This document shows, piece after piece, positions 44,844 to 55,063 of a DNA stretch of 64,000 nt. Where the stretch lies: contig JAGOVA010000003.1 of assembly GCA_018061005.1 (NCBI GenBank), positions 1 to 64,000 of the forward strand, in the 5' to 3' direction. The translations under genes were made by a program, and so were the position numbers. Position 1 is the stretch's first letter. Each line of letters starts with the position of its first letter. The DNA comes from Sterolibacterium sp. Lineage in GTDB: Bacteria; Pseudomonadota; Gammaproteobacteria; Burkholderiales; Rhodocyclaceae. The notes under the pieces were generated by a model. That model ran no database searches, was not told the DNA's origin, and saw nothing but the letters and a program-made list of their open reading frames with translations.

Positions 44844-46198
44844 AGCCTAAACGCGCTAGACGCTATCGATACCGCCTGAAAATCTCTTCCTGGCAGGATG
44901 TTCTGCTGATCGGCGTGCCGGCCGTGTTGCTGGTGGTGGCCGGGTTCTGGTTGGCTGCACAGTTTGTGCAGCCCGCACCACCGCATCAACTGATCTTGTC
45001 GAGTGGCAGCGAGGGCGGGGGGTATCAGCGGTTTGCGGCGCGCTATCGCGAACTGCTGGCGCGCAACGGGATCGAGCTGGTGGAGCGTCCTTCGGCAGGC
45101 GCGCTGGAGAATCTGCAGCGTCTGCGCGATCCGGCGGAGCTGCTCGATGCCGCCTTTGTGCAGGGCGGGACGGCCAGCGTCAGTGAGGAAGACCGGCAGC
45201 GGCTGGTGTCACTGGGCGGCTTGTATGCAGAGCCGGTATGGATTTTTTATCGCACAGCGCTGGCGCAGCGTATGCCGGGGAAGTCGCTGGACCAGATCAG
45301 CCAGCTACGCGGTCGTCGCATCGCCATCGGTGCGCCGGGTAGCGGTACGCACAAGCTGGCCATGGATCTGCTGGGAACCAACGGCATGGCGCAGGATGAC
45401 GGGCGCACAAGCCTGCGGACACTGGATGGTTTGGCGGTGGTCGAGGCCTTGCGTCAGGGACAGGTTGATGCAGCGTTCGTGGTCGGGCCACTTCATTCGG
45501 CGGTGGTGTGGACGCTGCTCTACGATGAAACGGTGCGACCGATGAGCCTCAGCCATGCAGCGGCCTATACCCGGTTGTATCCGCCGTTGCAGCAGCTGAG
45601 CTTGCCACGCGGCGCGATAGACATGATCCGCGACATTCCGCATCAGGAGATGACGCTGTTGGCGCCGATGGCGACATTGGTGGTGCGGGTGGGCACGCAT
45701 CCGGCGTTGATTGATTTGTTGTTGCAGGCAGCGACGGAAGTTCATGGTGAACCGGGCATATTCCAGAAGCCGCATGAATTTCCCCGGGCGATGGCGGTGG
45801 ATTTTCCGCTGGCAGAAGAAGCCGAGCGGTATTACCGTGCGGGCAAGACCTTCCTGCAACGTTATCTGCCTTTCTGGCTGGCGACGCTGGTGGATCGCAT
45901 GCTGGTGCTGCTGGTTCCCTTGCTGGCCTTGCTGTTGCCGATTGCCCGGTTTGCGCCGATGTTGTATGGCTGGCGTATCCGCGCGCGTATTTTTCGACGT
46001 TATGGCGAACTCAAGTTCCTTGAGGCCGAGCTGGAGCTCGATGCCTGTCGTCACAGTCAGGGTGAGTGGCTGGCGCGGCTCGATGAGATCGAGGCGGATG
46101 TCTATCATCTGCCCACGCCGCTGGCCTTTTCGGACATGTTGTATACCTTGCGAGGCCATATCGGTCTGGTGCGGGCGGCGATATTACGCAAGACGTGA
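44840..46198 (+). CDS. TAXI-family TRAP-type binding protein anchored in the membrane, with a C-terminal membrane segment
   Basis: The 452-residue protein has an N-terminal helix (~19-43), a TAXI solute-binding domain (~50-335: SSGSEGGGYQRFAARYRELLA, ERPSAGALENLQRL, GAPGSGTHKLAMDLL) and a second hydrophobic segment (~350-375: ATLVDRMLVLLVPLLALLLPI). A ~75-residue cytoplasmic tail follows, rich in charged helices. No DctM/DctQ-type permease lies nearby, so it is an orphan binding protein. The tail and second helix suggest a sensor-like receptor or a module that acts with the two redox proteins before it. Start overlaps the b5-like gene by four bases. Confidence 0.82.
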   Translation: MKPKRARRYRYRLKISSWQDVLLIGVPAVLLVVAGFWLAAQFVQPAPPHQLILSSGSEGGGYQRFAARYRELLARNGIELVERPSAGALENLQRLRDPAELLDAAFVQGGTASVSEEDRQRLVSLGGLYAEPVWIFYRTALAQRMPGKSLDQISQLRGRRIAIGAPGSGTHKLAMDLLGTNGMAQDDGRTSLRTLDGLAVVEALRQGQVDAAFVVGPLHSAVVWTLLYDETVRPMSLSHAAAYTRLYPPLQQLSLPRGAIDMIRDIPHQEMTLLAPMATLVVRVGTHPALIDLLLQAATEVHGEPGIFQKPHEFPRAMAVDFPLAEEAERYYRAGKTFLQRYLPFWLATLVDRMLVLLVPLLALLLPIARFAPMLYGWRIRARIFRRYGELKFLEAELELDACRHSQGEWLARLDEIEADVYHLPTPLAFSDMLYTLRGHIGLVRAAILRKT

Positions 46199-46273
46199 AT
46201 CCCTTGATCGTTTAAGATGGCAATTTTGTCACCGTCGCATGTCGGCGTGTGGAAGTGATACAGGAGCAACCGG

Positions 46274-47131
46274 ATGTTCTTGCTGATCGGATATGTCATC
46301 ATTCTGGCCGCTTCGGTCGGTACCTATGCGGTGCACGGCAGTCTGGCCGCGCTGTGGGTGCCGCTGGAATACATCGCTATTTTTGGCCTGATGGCGGGGG
46401 GTTTTATCGCCAGTAACAGCAGCAAGGCGATCAAAGCGACGGTGGCCGCACTTCCTTCCGTGCTCAAGGGCTCGACGCTGAATAAAGCGCTTTATATGGA
46501 CGTGCTGGCGATGCTGTTTGAAATCCTCGCCAAGGTGCGTAAGGAAGGCTTGATGTCGATCGAAGGCGATATCGAGTCGCCCGAAGAGAGCAGCATTTTC
46601 TCGAAATATCCGTCCATCGTGCATGACCATCACGTCATGGAGTTCATCACCGATTACCTCCGCATGATGGTGGGAGGCAACCTGAATGCCTTCGAGATTG
46701 AAAACCTGATGGATATCGAAATCGAGACACATCACCACGAAGCGCATGTGCCCGCACACGTCATGTCCAAGACCGCCGATGCCGTGCCCGCCTTCGGGAT
46801 CGTTGTTGCGGTGATGGGGGTGGTGAACGTCATGGGCTCGGTTGGTGAGCCGCCTGCGGTGCTGGGCAAGATGATCGGTGGCGCGTTGGTGGGTACTTTC
46901 CTGGGGATTCTGATTTCTTACGGCTTTGTTGCGCCGATTGCTTCGCAGCTTGAGCAGAAAAGTGAGGAAGGCAGCAAGATTTATCAGTGCATCAAGATGG
47001 TGCTGCTTTCCAGCATGAATGGTTACGCGCCACAGGTGGCGGTTGAGTTTGGTCGCAAGGTGCTGTATTCAACCGATCGTCCGAGCTTCTCCGAGCTTGA
47101 AGAAGACATCAAGAGCCGCAAGGGGAAATAA
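46274..47131 (+). CDS. motA: Flagellar motor stator protein MotA
   Basis: MotA with MotB forms the proton-driven stator. The 285-residue protein has four membrane segments (MFLLIGYVIILAASVGTYAVHGSLAALW; FGLMAGGFIAS; AVPAFGIVVAVMGVVNVMG; GGALVGTFLGILISYGFVAPIA). The cytoplasmic loop carries charged residues that contact FliG (EDIESPEESSIF; around LRMMVGGNLNAFEIE). It is the start of motAB; motB begins 36 bases after. No other flagellar genes are in the window. Confidence 0.95.
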   Translation: MFLLIGYVIILAASVGTYAVHGSLAALWVPLEYIAIFGLMAGGFIASNSSKAIKATVAALPSVLKGSTLNKALYMDVLAMLFEILAKVRKEGLMSIEGDIESPEESSIFSKYPSIVHDHHVMEFITDYLRMMVGGNLNAFEIENLMDIEIETHHHEAHVPAHVMSKTADAVPAFGIVVAVMGVVNVMGSVGEPPAVLGKMIGGALVGTFLGILISYGFVAPIASQLEQKSEEGSKIYQCIKMVLLSSMNGYAPQVAVEFGRKVLYSTDRPSFSELEEDIKSRKGK

Positions 47132-47167
47132 TGCAGAAAGCGGCTGACGGAATGGCGAGGTGCGCTC

Positions 47168-48139
47168 GTGGGTGACGATACCCAGCAACCGATCGTCGTC
47201 AAACGCATCAAGAAGGGCGGCGGTGGGGCGCATGGGGGTGCGTGGAAGATTGCCTACGCCGACTTCGTGACGGCGATGATGGCGTTTTTTCTGCTGATGT
47301 GGCTGCTGGGGTCGACGACCTCGGGCGATCTCAAGGGGATTGCCGATTACTTCAATACCCCGCTCAAGGTCGCCCTTTCGGGCGGCTCTGGCAGTGGTGA
47401 TTCTTCGAGTATCATCAAGGCGGGTGGCGAGGATCTGTCACGCAGCTATGGGCAGGAGAACAAGAGCGACGAAAACCAGCGCAAGATCATCAATCTGCGT
47501 GCCGCGCAGGCCGATCATGCCGCCATTGAAAAGGCAGAAAGAGAAAAGCTCTCGGGGCTCAAGAGGCAGCTCGAGGCGATGATCGAGGGCAGCCCCAGTC
47601 TGCGTCAGTTCAAGAATCAGTTGCTACTCGATCTGACCACGGAAGGTTTGCGGATCCAGATTGTGGATGAGAAAAACCGGCCGATGTTTGATACGGCCAG
47701 TGCCGACCTCAAACCGTATACGCGCGACATCCTGTATTCGATTGCGCCGGTGCTGAATGATGTCCCCAACCGCATCAGCCTCTCTGGCCACACGGATGCC
47801 ATGCCTTTTGCCGGCGGGAAGCTCGACTACAACAACTGGGATCTTTCCACGGATCGCGCCAATGCTTCGCGGCGTGCCCTGATTGCGGGAGGGCTGAAGG
47901 ATGACAAGGTGATGCGCCTGGTGGGGCTGGCTTCGGCGGTTCCTTACGACAAAATGGATCCTTTCAGCCCGATCAATCGCCGCATCAGCATCATCGTCAT
48001 GAACAAGCGCACTGAAGATGCGATTTTGCGGGATGGCGCGCCAGAGGAAGGGGATGGCGCTGCAGCAACTGCTGCCCCCGCTGCTGAGCTGCCCGCCCTG
48101 GCCATGCCGCAATCCCCTGTCGTTGCGCCACGTCACTGA
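47168..48139 (+). CDS. motB: Flagellar motor stator protein MotB
   Basis: MotB anchors the stator to peptidoglycan. The 323-residue protein has one membrane helix with the proton-carrying Asp (AYADFVTAMMAFFLLMWLLGS, Asp ~33), a plug-like segment and an OmpA-type peptidoglycan domain (LSGHTDAMPF; NRRISIIVMN). It begins at GTG 47168 after GAGG. The tail (~285-323) is Ala/Pro-rich and lacks family features. Its 3' gap (48140-48274) holds the surE promoter. Confidence 0.94.
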   Translation: MGDDTQQPIVVKRIKKGGGGAHGGAWKIAYADFVTAMMAFFLLMWLLGSTTSGDLKGIADYFNTPLKVALSGGSGSGDSSSIIKAGGEDLSRSYGQENKSDENQRKIINLRAAQADHAAIEKAEREKLSGLKRQLEAMIEGSPSLRQFKNQLLLDLTTEGLRIQIVDEKNRPMFDTASADLKPYTRDILYSIAPVLNDVPNRISLSGHTDAMPFAGGKLDYNNWDLSTDRANASRRALIAGGLKDDKVMRLVGLASAVPYDKMDPFSPINRRISIIVMNKRTEDAILRDGAPEEGDGAAATAAPAAELPALAMPQSPVVAPRH

Positions 48140-48182
48140 GATGGGCGCGGTTGTCAGCGACAGATGAAACAGAGGGATGTCT

Positions 48183-48274
48183 TATAATCAGCTCCCGAAA
48201 ATACAGGCGGGATGCCTGTCCGCGTCGATCGATGATCGGGCATCCAGCGCAGAACCTGAACAGGCAAAGATGTC
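48183..48274 (+). promoter_or_regulatory. surE operon promoter and foldable leader
   Basis: TATAAT at 48183-48188 gives a leader of about 80 bases before ATG 48275. The leader can fold in mutually exclusive ways: ACAGGC/GCCTGT (48203-48208 with 48214-48219) or GGATGCC/GGCATCC (48210-48216 with 48239-48245). A second ACAGGC at 48260-48265, in the ribosome-binding region, can pair with the same GCCTGT. Which form is used is unknown. Confidence 0.4.
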
Positions 48275-49024
48275 ATGCGTATATTGTTGAGTAATGATGA
48301 TGGCTATTTTTCTCCCGGTATTGAACTGCTGGCGCGCGCCCTGGGCGAGATTGCCACAATCACCGTGGTTGCCCCCGAGCGTGACCGCAGTGGTGCCAGC
48401 AATTCGCTGACACTGGATCGTCCTCTTTCTTTGCGTCGTGCAGCCAACGGGTTTTATTTCGTTAATGGCACACCGACGGATTGTGTGCATCTGGCGGTGA
48501 CCGGTATGCTTGATGAGTTGCCTGACATGGTGGTTTCGGGCATCAATCTGGGTGCCAACATGGGCGACGATACCTTGTATTCGGGCACCGTCGCCGCCGC
48601 AACCGAAGGGTATCTGCTGGGGGTGCCGTCGATGGCGGTTTCTTTGACCAGCCATGCGGGCAAGCATCTGGAATCCGCAGCCCGGATCGCACGGCAGTTG
48701 GTCGAACGTTTTCAGCGCGATGGCTTTGGTGAGCCGCTGCTGCTCAACGTCAATGTGCCGGATATTCCGTTTGATGCCATCAAGGGGGTGCAGGTCACGC
48801 GTCTGGGGCGGCGGCACAAGGCTGAGCCGGTGGTGAAACAGAAAACCCCGCGTGACGAGACGGTGTACTGGGTTGGGGCGGCGGGTGCCGCGCAGGATGC
48901 CAGCGAGGGGACGGATTTTCACGCGGTCGCCCAGCATTTTGTTTCTGTGACACCGATCCAGATTGATCTGACCCACGATCTGCAGATTCCCGAGGTGCGG
49001 CGCTGGCTGCAGGCAGCGCGATGA
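48275..49024 (+). CDS. surE: 5'/3'-nucleotidase SurE
   Basis: SurE dephosphorylates nucleoside 5'- and 3'-monophosphates and short polyphosphate in stationary phase. The 249 residues begin [16 protein letters not shown] (metal-binding Asp pair), followed by [12 protein letters not shown] and [24 protein letters not shown], the signature loops of the family. Length is right. It overlaps pcm by four bases (ATGA), the start of the conserved surE-pcm-nlpD-rpoS order. Confidence 0.97.
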   Translation: MRILLSNDDGYFSPGIELLARALGEIATITVVAPERDRSGASNSLTLDRPLSLRRAANGFYFVNGTPTDCVHLAVTGMLDELPDMVVSGINLGANMGDDTLYSGTVAAATEGYLLGVPSMAVSLTSHAGKHLESAARIARQLVERFQRDGFGEPLLLNVNVPDIPFDAIKGVQVTRLGRRHKAEPVVKQKTPRDETVYWVGAAGAAQDASEGTDFHAVAQHFVSVTPIQIDLTHDLQIPEVRRWLQAAR

Positions 49025-49695
49025 CCAAGAGCACATTGCATGGGATCGGCATGACCTCGCTACGCACGCGTGAGCGCATGATCCAGCGTTTGCGTGAGCA
49101 GGGTATCCGCGACGAACGGGTGCTGGCCGCCATGGGGAATGTGCCGCGGCATATTTTTGTTGAAGAGGCACTGGCTTCGCGCGCCTATGAAGACACGGCC
49201 TTGCCGTTGGGCTTTCAGCAGACGATTTCACAGCCGTATGTGGTGGCGCGCATGATCGAACTATTGCTCGAAGGAACGCCGCCGCGTGAACTGGGCAAGA
49301 CGCTTGAAGTGGGGGCGGGGTGCGGCTATCAGGCGGCGGTTCTGGCGATGCTGAGCCGTGAGTTGTTTGCGGTCGAGCGAATTCAGGCGCTGCTGGAACG
49401 GGCACGCAAGAATATTGCCCAGTTACGCTTGCATCATGTGCGTTTCAAGCATGCGGATGGAGGGCGTGGGTTGCCGGAAGCAGCACCATTCAATACCATC
49501 ATCGTCGCGGCAGCTGCTGCGAGTGTGCCGCAATCCTTGCTGGATCAGCTTGCACCGGGTGGTCGGTTGGTGCTGCCGCTGGGTGGGCAGGATCAGGTGA
49601 TTGCATTGATTGAACGCAGTGCCGATGGCAGCAGCTTCAAGGAAACACGCTACGATGCGGTTCGTTTTGTGCCGTTGCTGGGAGGGGTGGAGTAA
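49021..49695 (+). CDS. pcm: Protein-L-isoaspartate O-methyltransferase
   Basis: Pcm methylates damaged isoaspartyl residues for repair. The 224-residue enzyme has [45 protein letters not shown], then the SAM motif [17 protein letters not shown] and [17 protein letters not shown]. The ~18 residue N-terminal extension before [14 protein letters not shown] is slightly longer than usual. It overlaps surE and is followed by nlpD. Confidence 0.95.
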   Translation: MTKSTLHGIGMTSLRTRERMIQRLREQGIRDERVLAAMGNVPRHIFVEEALASRAYEDTALPLGFQQTISQPYVVARMIELLLEGTPPRELGKTLEVGAGCGYQAAVLAMLSRELFAVERIQALLERARKNIAQLRLHHVRFKHADGGRGLPEAAPFNTIIVAAAAASVPQSLLDQLAPGGRLVLPLGGQDQVIALIERSADGSSFKETRYDAVRFVPLLGGVE

Positions 49696-49756
49696 TGATG
49701 TGCGTAATGAATTCCAGAAAATATGGCGTGTTTCAGCGTGCCGGGTGGGGGGGGGC

Positions 49757-50779
49757 ATGCGGCTGAGTGTGCTGAGTGTATTGTTGGTCGGATGTGCCAG
49801 CAATGCACCCGCCCCGGTGATCGACCGCACAGTGCCGGGCAGCCTGCAAGGTGAGCTGGGGCATCCGGCGGCAGCGACCGCCGCTGCCACATCAGCCGCC
49901 TCAGCAGTGCCAGCTGTACCGTTGGGGCCGGATATGTATCTCGTCAAGAAGGGCGATACCCTGCGGGCGATTGCGCTCGATCATGGTCAGTCATATCGCG
50001 ATCTCGCGGCCTGGAATGGATTGAGTGATCCGAACCGGATCGAGGTAGGGCAGGCTTTGCGTATTGCACCACCGGGTGCGTCATCGGGTGGCGAGCCCGT
50101 TGCGATGGTGAAGCCGGTCAATATGTCGGGCGGCGTTGAGCCTGCAGCGGCAGGCGGGGTGGCCAGTGCTGCAGGCGTGGTGGCCAGCACCAGCCCGGAT
50201 GGGCAGCTCAAGCGCAGCCCCAAAGGGGGTAAACAGCCGTATACCCCGGACGCGCTGGAGAAAATGCAGAAGGCCGAGTCGACTGTGGGTGCAGGCGCAA
50301 CGGCACCGGTCGCCGCGGTTCCACCGGTGCCAGTGATCCCACCCACCTCCGTTGTGCCCCCGGTGGCGAGCGTTGCGCCTGCCGTGGCAGCGACGGCCAA
50401 GCCGTCCGACGAGACGGTCGATTGGGCCTGGCCGGGGACGGGGAAACTGATCGGTGGTTTTGTCGAAGACAAGAACAAAGGGGTCGATCTGGCGGGTAAG
50501 TCTGGAGAGCCGGTATTGGCAGCGGCTACGGGCAAGGTGATCCTGGTGAGTAATGCGCTACGCGGTTATGGAAATTTTGTGATCATCAAGCATAACAATA
50601 CCTTCCTTTCTGTGTATGCTCACAACAGTCGTATCCTGGTCAAGGAGGAGCAGAGCGTGAGCAAGGGACAGAAAATCGCCGAGATTGGCAGCAGTGATGC
50701 CGATCAACCCAAGCTGCATTTCGAGATTCGTCGACAAGGCAAGCCCGTCGACCCGCTGAAGCTTTTACCGGTACGCTGA
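49757..50779 (+). CDS. nlpD: NlpD-type LysM/M23 lipoprotein, degenerate peptidase
   Basis: From ATG 49757 the 340-residue protein has a short lipobox signal (LSVLLVGC, Cys13), a LysM peptidoglycan-binding domain ([29 protein letters not shown]), a Pro/Ala/Val-rich linker and a C-terminal M23 fold. In the M23 fold the zinc ligands are lost: GVDLAG stands where active enzymes have HxGxD, so like E. coli NlpD it would activate an amidase (AmiC) rather than cut. A GTG at 49700 gives a longer signal; a run of nine G (49747-49755) lies between the two starts. rpoS follows by overlap. Confidence 0.9.
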   Translation: MRLSVLSVLLVGCASNAPAPVIDRTVPGSLQGELGHPAAATAAATSAASAVPAVPLGPDMYLVKKGDTLRAIALDHGQSYRDLAAWNGLSDPNRIEVGQALRIAPPGASSGGEPVAMVKPVNMSGGVEPAAAGGVASAAGVVASTSPDGQLKRSPKGGKQPYTPDALEKMQKAESTVGAGATAPVAAVPPVPVIPPTSVVPPVASVAPAVAATAKPSDETVDWAWPGTGKLIGGFVEDKNKGVDLAGKSGEPVLAAATGKVILVSNALRGYGNFVIIKHNNTFLSVYAHNSRILVKEEQSVSKGQKIAEIGSSDADQPKLHFEIRRQGKPVDPLKLLPVR

Positions 50780-51849
50780 TGATGGTTCGGCGGCGTCAGG
50801 CTGACGTGGGAGCCGGGGCGGGAGAGCCGGATTTTGCGGTGGGTGCAGTGGCTCATTCACGCCCGGAAATCGATGCAGATCACGCGCTGACGGCCGATGT
50901 CATGCTCGACGTCATCGAGGGCGACGGCACGCCTCAGGAAGCCGCGCATGAGCGGAGTGAGGCAGCGGGAACAGATGCGCCACATACCGAGTTTCTCAAT
51001 GATGTGACCCAGCTTTATCTGGATGACATCGGTGCCAATCCATTGCTGACGGCGACGGAAGAGCTGGCATTGGCGCGCAAGGTGGTGGCCGGTGATTTTT
51101 CTGCACGGCAGAAGATGATCGTCTCCAACCTGCGTCTGGTGGTGAGCATTGCCAAGCATTATCTGAATCGCGGCATTCCCATTGCGGATCTGATCGAGGA
51201 AGGTAATCTGGGGCTGATTCATGCGCTGGAAAAATTCGATCCCGAGCGCGGTTTCCGCTTTTCTACCTATGCCACCTGGTGGATCCGGCAGAACATCGAA
51301 CGCGCGATCATGAACCAGTCGCGCACGATCCGTCTTCCTGTGCATGTGGTCAAAGAGCTTAATCTGGTGTTGCGTGCCTTGCGTCAGCTCGATGCTGAAA
51401 GTATCGAACGTGCAGAGCACGGAGAAGGCCTGTCGCATGGCAGTGCCGAAGAGGTGGCGCGCCTGCTCGACAAGCCGGTGGATGAGGTGCGCCACATTCT
51501 CACGCTCAATGAGAGCACGGCTTCACTCGATGCGCCGCTCGATATCGACCCTGATCTTTCGGTGGCGGATGCCATTGCCGCCGATCCCGATTCGAGCCCG
51601 GAAGTGCAGTTGCAAAACGCCGAAACCGGTCATCAGGTTGCGGAGTGGATCTCTCAGCTTTCGGCCAAACAGCGTTATGTGCTCGAACGACGTTACGGGT
51701 TGAATGGTTGCGAGGTGTTTACGCTGGAACAACTGGCGAATGACCTTGAACTGACCCGTGAGCGGGTGCGTCAGATACAGGTCGAAGCGCTCAGCAAGCT
51801 GCGGAAGAAACTGGTGCGTGATGGTGTGAGCAAAGACGGCTATCTCTGA
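50779..51849 (+). CDS. rpoS: RNA polymerase sigma factor RpoS
   Basis: RpoS directs stationary-phase and stress transcription. The 356 residues have an N-terminal extension (1-~70), region 1.2-2 ([74 protein letters not shown]) and region 4 with the [24 protein letters not shown]. The RpoS-typical set of region 1.2 and 2.4 residues and its position after nlpD support the call over RpoD or RpoH. ATG 50779 overlaps the nlpD stop (TGATG). It converges with mltB, overlapping by 10 bases. Confidence 0.95.
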   Translation: MMVRRRQADVGAGAGEPDFAVGAVAHSRPEIDADHALTADVMLDVIEGDGTPQEAAHERSEAAGTDAPHTEFLNDVTQLYLDDIGANPLLTATEELALARKVVAGDFSARQKMIVSNLRLVVSIAKHYLNRGIPIADLIEEGNLGLIHALEKFDPERGFRFSTYATWWIRQNIERAIMNQSRTIRLPVHVVKELNLVLRALRQLDAESIERAEHGEGLSHGSAEEVARLLDKPVDEVRHILTLNESTASLDAPLDIDPDLSVADAIAADPDSSPEVQLQNAETGHQVAEWISQLSAKQRYVLERRYGLNGCEVFTLEQLANDLELTRERVRQIQVEALSKLRKKLVRDGVSKDGYL

Positions 51850-52973
51850 GCCGTCGCGGGCGGCTCGCCTGGTTCTCCCTGTGCTTGGCGAGACTGACGA
51901 GATTCACGCAATGCCTGAGCCAGATCGTGGACCGCCATGGCATAGAAGCTGCTGCGGTTGTAACGCGTAATGACAAAGAAATTCTGGAAACCCAGCCAGT
52001 ATTCGGTGGGTTGTCCGGGGGTGATGAGATCAATCAGGGCGGACGGTTGCTCTGGAGGGGGTGCCACTCCCGCTCCCACTGTGGTTACGCCAAACACCGC
52101 CAATTCACTGGGTTTGCGTTTGGGGCGGATGCCTTCGTCGATGAGTTGCGTGTAAGCCTCACCGTCGATTTGCGCCCGGGAAACCACCGTTCCATTTTTT
52201 TCCCAGCCGTGTTGCTGCAGGAAGTTGGCCACACTGGCGATGGCATCGGCTGGCGCGTTTTCCAGGTCGATGCGGTTGTCGCCGTCGCCATCGCGTGCGT
52301 ATTGTCGGACGCTGCTCGGCAGAAACTGTGGCAAGCCCAGTGCGCCGGCGTAGGAGCCTTTGTAACTCAGGGGGTTGCGCTGTGCTTCACGGGCAAGCAG
52401 TAGCAAGGCTTCGAGTTCGCGACGGAACAGGGCGGCGCGTGCGGCATCGGTGGCGGGATTGATTTTCGGATAGTCAAAAGCCAGCGTAGCCAGTGCGGCC
52501 AGCGTGCCGAAATTGCCGGTATGCGCGCCATAAATGGACTCGATGCCGATGATCGCCACAACATATTCTTCAGGCACGCCGCTGGCATTGCTTGCGGCCT
52601 GTAATTCGGTGCTGTGTGCCTGCCAGAAGACGAGGCCGCGCTGGATGCGGCGCGGCTCGACGAAGCGTGAGCGATATTCTTGCCAGGAGCGCACAGCCGG
52701 GTCACGAGGGGGGCGCACGGCCTGGAGGACGGCGGGCAGGGGGCGGGTCTGCGTGAAAACCTGTTGTAGTGCGCCACGATCGAAGCCATGTCGTGCGTGC
52801 ATTTCAAGGATGAATTCACGCACGGCAGGTTGGCTGGCAAAGGGAGCCGGTCGAGTTTTGTGGCGTGCGGGATGCTTGGGTTTTGCTTCGGCATGGAAGC
52901 TCAGGCCAAGCCCCATGATGCCGATGAGCCCCAGTAAGGTCAGCGGGCGCAAAAAAGGAAGGATGGTTTTCAT
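51840..52973 (-). CDS. mltB: Lytic murein transglycosylase B
   Basis: MltB cuts peptidoglycan between MurNAc and GlcNAc forming 1,6-anhydro ends. The 377-residue protein has a signal peptide (1-~30) and the SLT_2 domain with catalytic Glu in [21 protein letters not shown], then [50 protein letters not shown]. The signal lacks a lipobox Cys, so it may be soluble in the periplasm. It overlaps the tgpA-like gene by four bases. Confidence 0.93.
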   Translation of the reverse strand: MKTILPFLRPLTLLGLIGIMGLGLSFHAEAKPKHPARHKTRPAPFASQPAVREFILEMHARHGFDRGALQQVFTQTRPLPAVLQAVRPPRDPAVRSWQEYRSRFVEPRRIQRGLVFWQAHSTELQAASNASGVPEEYVVAIIGIESIYGAHTGNFGTLAALATLAFDYPKINPATDAARAALFRRELEALLLLAREAQRNPLSYKGSYAGALGLPQFLPSSVRQYARDGDGDNRIDLENAPADAIASVANFLQQHGWEKNGTVVSRAQIDGEAYTQLIDEGIRPKRKPSELAVFGVTTVGAGVAPPPEQPSALIDLITPGQPTEYWLGFQNFFVITRYNRSSFYAMAVHDLAQALRESRQSRQAQGEPGEPPATAQR

Positions 52974-55063
52974 TGGGGATGCTGGAGTTGGCGGATGCGT
53001 TGTTTCAGTTCAAACAGGATGGTTTTGTATTGTTCTGCCGTGGTTTTGCCGTAGCGCAGTGCGACATAACGTGCAGCAATTTCGCGGGCTTCGATGGCCA
53101 GTGATTGTTTGCCGGGGATATTTTCCAGCGTTGCCGAAATTCTTTCGACATAATCGGTGGGGCCTTCCCAGGGCTGGCGCGTCAGCCCGTAGGCGGCCAT
53201 TTTTTTCGAAAACTTTTGCCAGAGTGCTTGCAGGGGATCGGTTGCCTGACGGTGGCGCAAAGCCCAGGCGGTGTAAGCGAACAGCAGCGCAGCACACAGC
53301 CCGGAAAATAATGCGGCCAGATGTGTCCAGTCCACGTTGGTCATGCCAAGATTGGCGAGGAAGCTGCGCTGGCGTTGCGGATTGTAGCCGATCACCCATT
53401 GGTTCCAGGTGTTGGAGATGGCCTCCCATTGCAAACGCATGGGATGCAGCCAGGCAAGTTGCGCGCGTGACAGCAGGGGGAGCGGTTCGCCTGCGGGCAG
53501 GGCTTCGATCAGCCCGCGCTCGGTGCGTGCCGGTGCGACGGCGGCGGTGGGGTCTATCCGCCGCCAGCCCTGGTCGCGCAGCCAGACTTCGGCCCAGGCA
53601 TGGGCATCAGACTGACGCACGATCAGCGTGCCATCGTTTGGGTTGAGCTCACCCCCTTGGTAGCCGGTAACGACCCGTGCGGGAACACCGGCGGCACGCA
53701 TCAGGAATACAAAGGCGGAAGCGTAGTGTTCGCAAAAGCCACGTCGGCTGTTGAAGAGAAAGTCGTCTACGGAGTCTTCGCCGAGCAGTGGCGGGCGCAG
53801 GGTGTAGTAAAACTTTTCTTCGTGCAGGTACATCAACATGCGCTGGACGAGGGCGAGGTCGTTATTGCCGGCTTCCTTGCGCCATTGCGCGGCCAGGGCG
53901 CGGGTGCGCGGGTTGAATTCTGTGGGTAGTTTCAGCGCGGCAGCAATCAGCGCACGATGTTCGTCAGGCGCGATGGGCAGGGGCCGTAGTGTGGAACGGA
54001 GGTCGTAGCGGATGCGTCCCATCACCGGCTGTTTGGCCCAGATTTGATAGTCGAACGTGAGCCCGGCTTCAACGGGCTGCGGCATGCTGATCGGCCATTC
54101 GAGGGCGAACAGCCAGGCGCGGTTATGCGGCTCCAGCGTGACGGTGTAGTCCACGATTTGTCGCTTCTGGATGCTTTGGTCGTGGGCGGCCGGCGTGAGT
54201 TTGGGCAGTTGAACGCGGCTGGAAACGAAGCTGCTGGTGGGTGATGCGTGCCAGGTTCGGCCATCGAAATCGGCAAGCACCGGGCCGCGCCAGTAAAGTT
54301 GTTGCTGTGGCGGCGCACGGCCGTCCAGTGCGCCATGGAAGCGGGCGCGAAAGGCGATGGCATCGGACTGGCTGAGTTGGCTGATGCCGCCGGGTGACAT
54401 CGTGTCGTTCAGGCCGGTCACGCCGCTAAACGCATCGGCAGGTAAAGCCCAGAGCGGGCTTTCAATACGGGGAAAGAGCAGAAACATCAGCAGCATGAAA
54501 GGCACGGCCTGCAGCAGCAGACGGCTGGCCAGGCGCAGGCTGTGCTGCGGGGTTTGTTTGGGATGATTGAGCAGTGCTAACGTGGCGGTCACCAGGCTGG
54601 CGCCGATGAGTGTGAGCCCCCCACTGAGCATGTCTTGTGCATAAAAATACTGGCTCATGAGCAGAAAGCAGGCCAGCAACAGGGTGACGAAGCCATCGCG
54701 GCGATTGCGCGATTCGAGCAGTTTCAGTAGCAGCAACAAAGCCAGCAAGGCGACTCCTGGGCCACGGCCGAACAAGCTTTGATAATGCGCGCCGATGGCC
54801 AGCGTGCCGCCCAGTGCGATGGCGATCAGTGTGCTGCGGCCGGGGTAGTGACTGAGTGCAGTCTTGCGCCAGAACAGCAGCCCATACCAGAGCAGCAACA
54901 GGATGCACAGCCCCGCCAGCCATTGCGGCAGATGCGGAAACAGGGGGAGGCTGCAGGCCAGTGCTGTGGCGAGCAGCCCGCTGATCTGGACGGCTATCAG
55001 CGGGGTGGGCTGGACGTGCGAGACGTGCGGGACGGGCAGATTGGAAGGTTTAGTGCGCGCCAT
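52970..55063 (-). CDS. TgpA-like membrane transglutaminase
   Basis: The 697-residue protein has an N-terminal membrane part of about six helices (DUF3488), a large periplasmic transglutaminase-like domain with the triad Cys in RRGFCEHYASAFVFLMRAAGVPAR, His in SDAHAWAEVWL and Asp in RIDPTAAV, and a last helix (LAALFSGLCAALLFAYTAWAL) with a cytoplasmic tail. The TgpA protein of Pseudomonas is needed for viability, but its substrate is unclear. ATG 55063 is chosen; a start at 55102 would overlap the next gene more. It sits in a moxR-DUF58-tgpA operon, the known arrangement. Confidence 0.9.
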   Translation of the reverse strand: MARTKPSNLPVPHVSHVQPTPLIAVQISGLLATALACSLPLFPHLPQWLAGLCILLLLWYGLLFWRKTALSHYPGRSTLIAIALGGTLAIGAHYQSLFGRGPGVALLALLLLLKLLESRNRRDGFVTLLLACFLLMSQYFYAQDMLSGGLTLIGASLVTATLALLNHPKQTPQHSLRLASRLLLQAVPFMLLMFLLFPRIESPLWALPADAFSGVTGLNDTMSPGGISQLSQSDAIAFRARFHGALDGRAPPQQQLYWRGPVLADFDGRTWHASPTSSFVSSRVQLPKLTPAAHDQSIQKRQIVDYTVTLEPHNRAWLFALEWPISMPQPVEAGLTFDYQIWAKQPVMGRIRYDLRSTLRPLPIAPDEHRALIAAALKLPTEFNPRTRALAAQWRKEAGNNDLALVQRMLMYLHEEKFYYTLRPPLLGEDSVDDFLFNSRRGFCEHYASAFVFLMRAAGVPARVVTGYQGGELNPNDGTLIVRQSDAHAWAEVWLRDQGWRRIDPTAAVAPARTERGLIEALPAGEPLPLLSRAQLAWLHPMRLQWEAISNTWNQWVIGYNPQRQRSFLANLGMTNVDWTHLAALFSGLCAALLFAYTAWALRHRQATDPLQALWQKFSKKMAAYGLTRQPWEGPTDYVERISATLENIPGKQSLAIEAREIAARYVALRYGKTTAEQYKTILFELKQRIRQLQHPQ

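Noticed and set aside
48188-49405. Minus-strand frame of 405 codons over surE and pcm
   Set aside because: Low-complexity translation opposite two secure genes.
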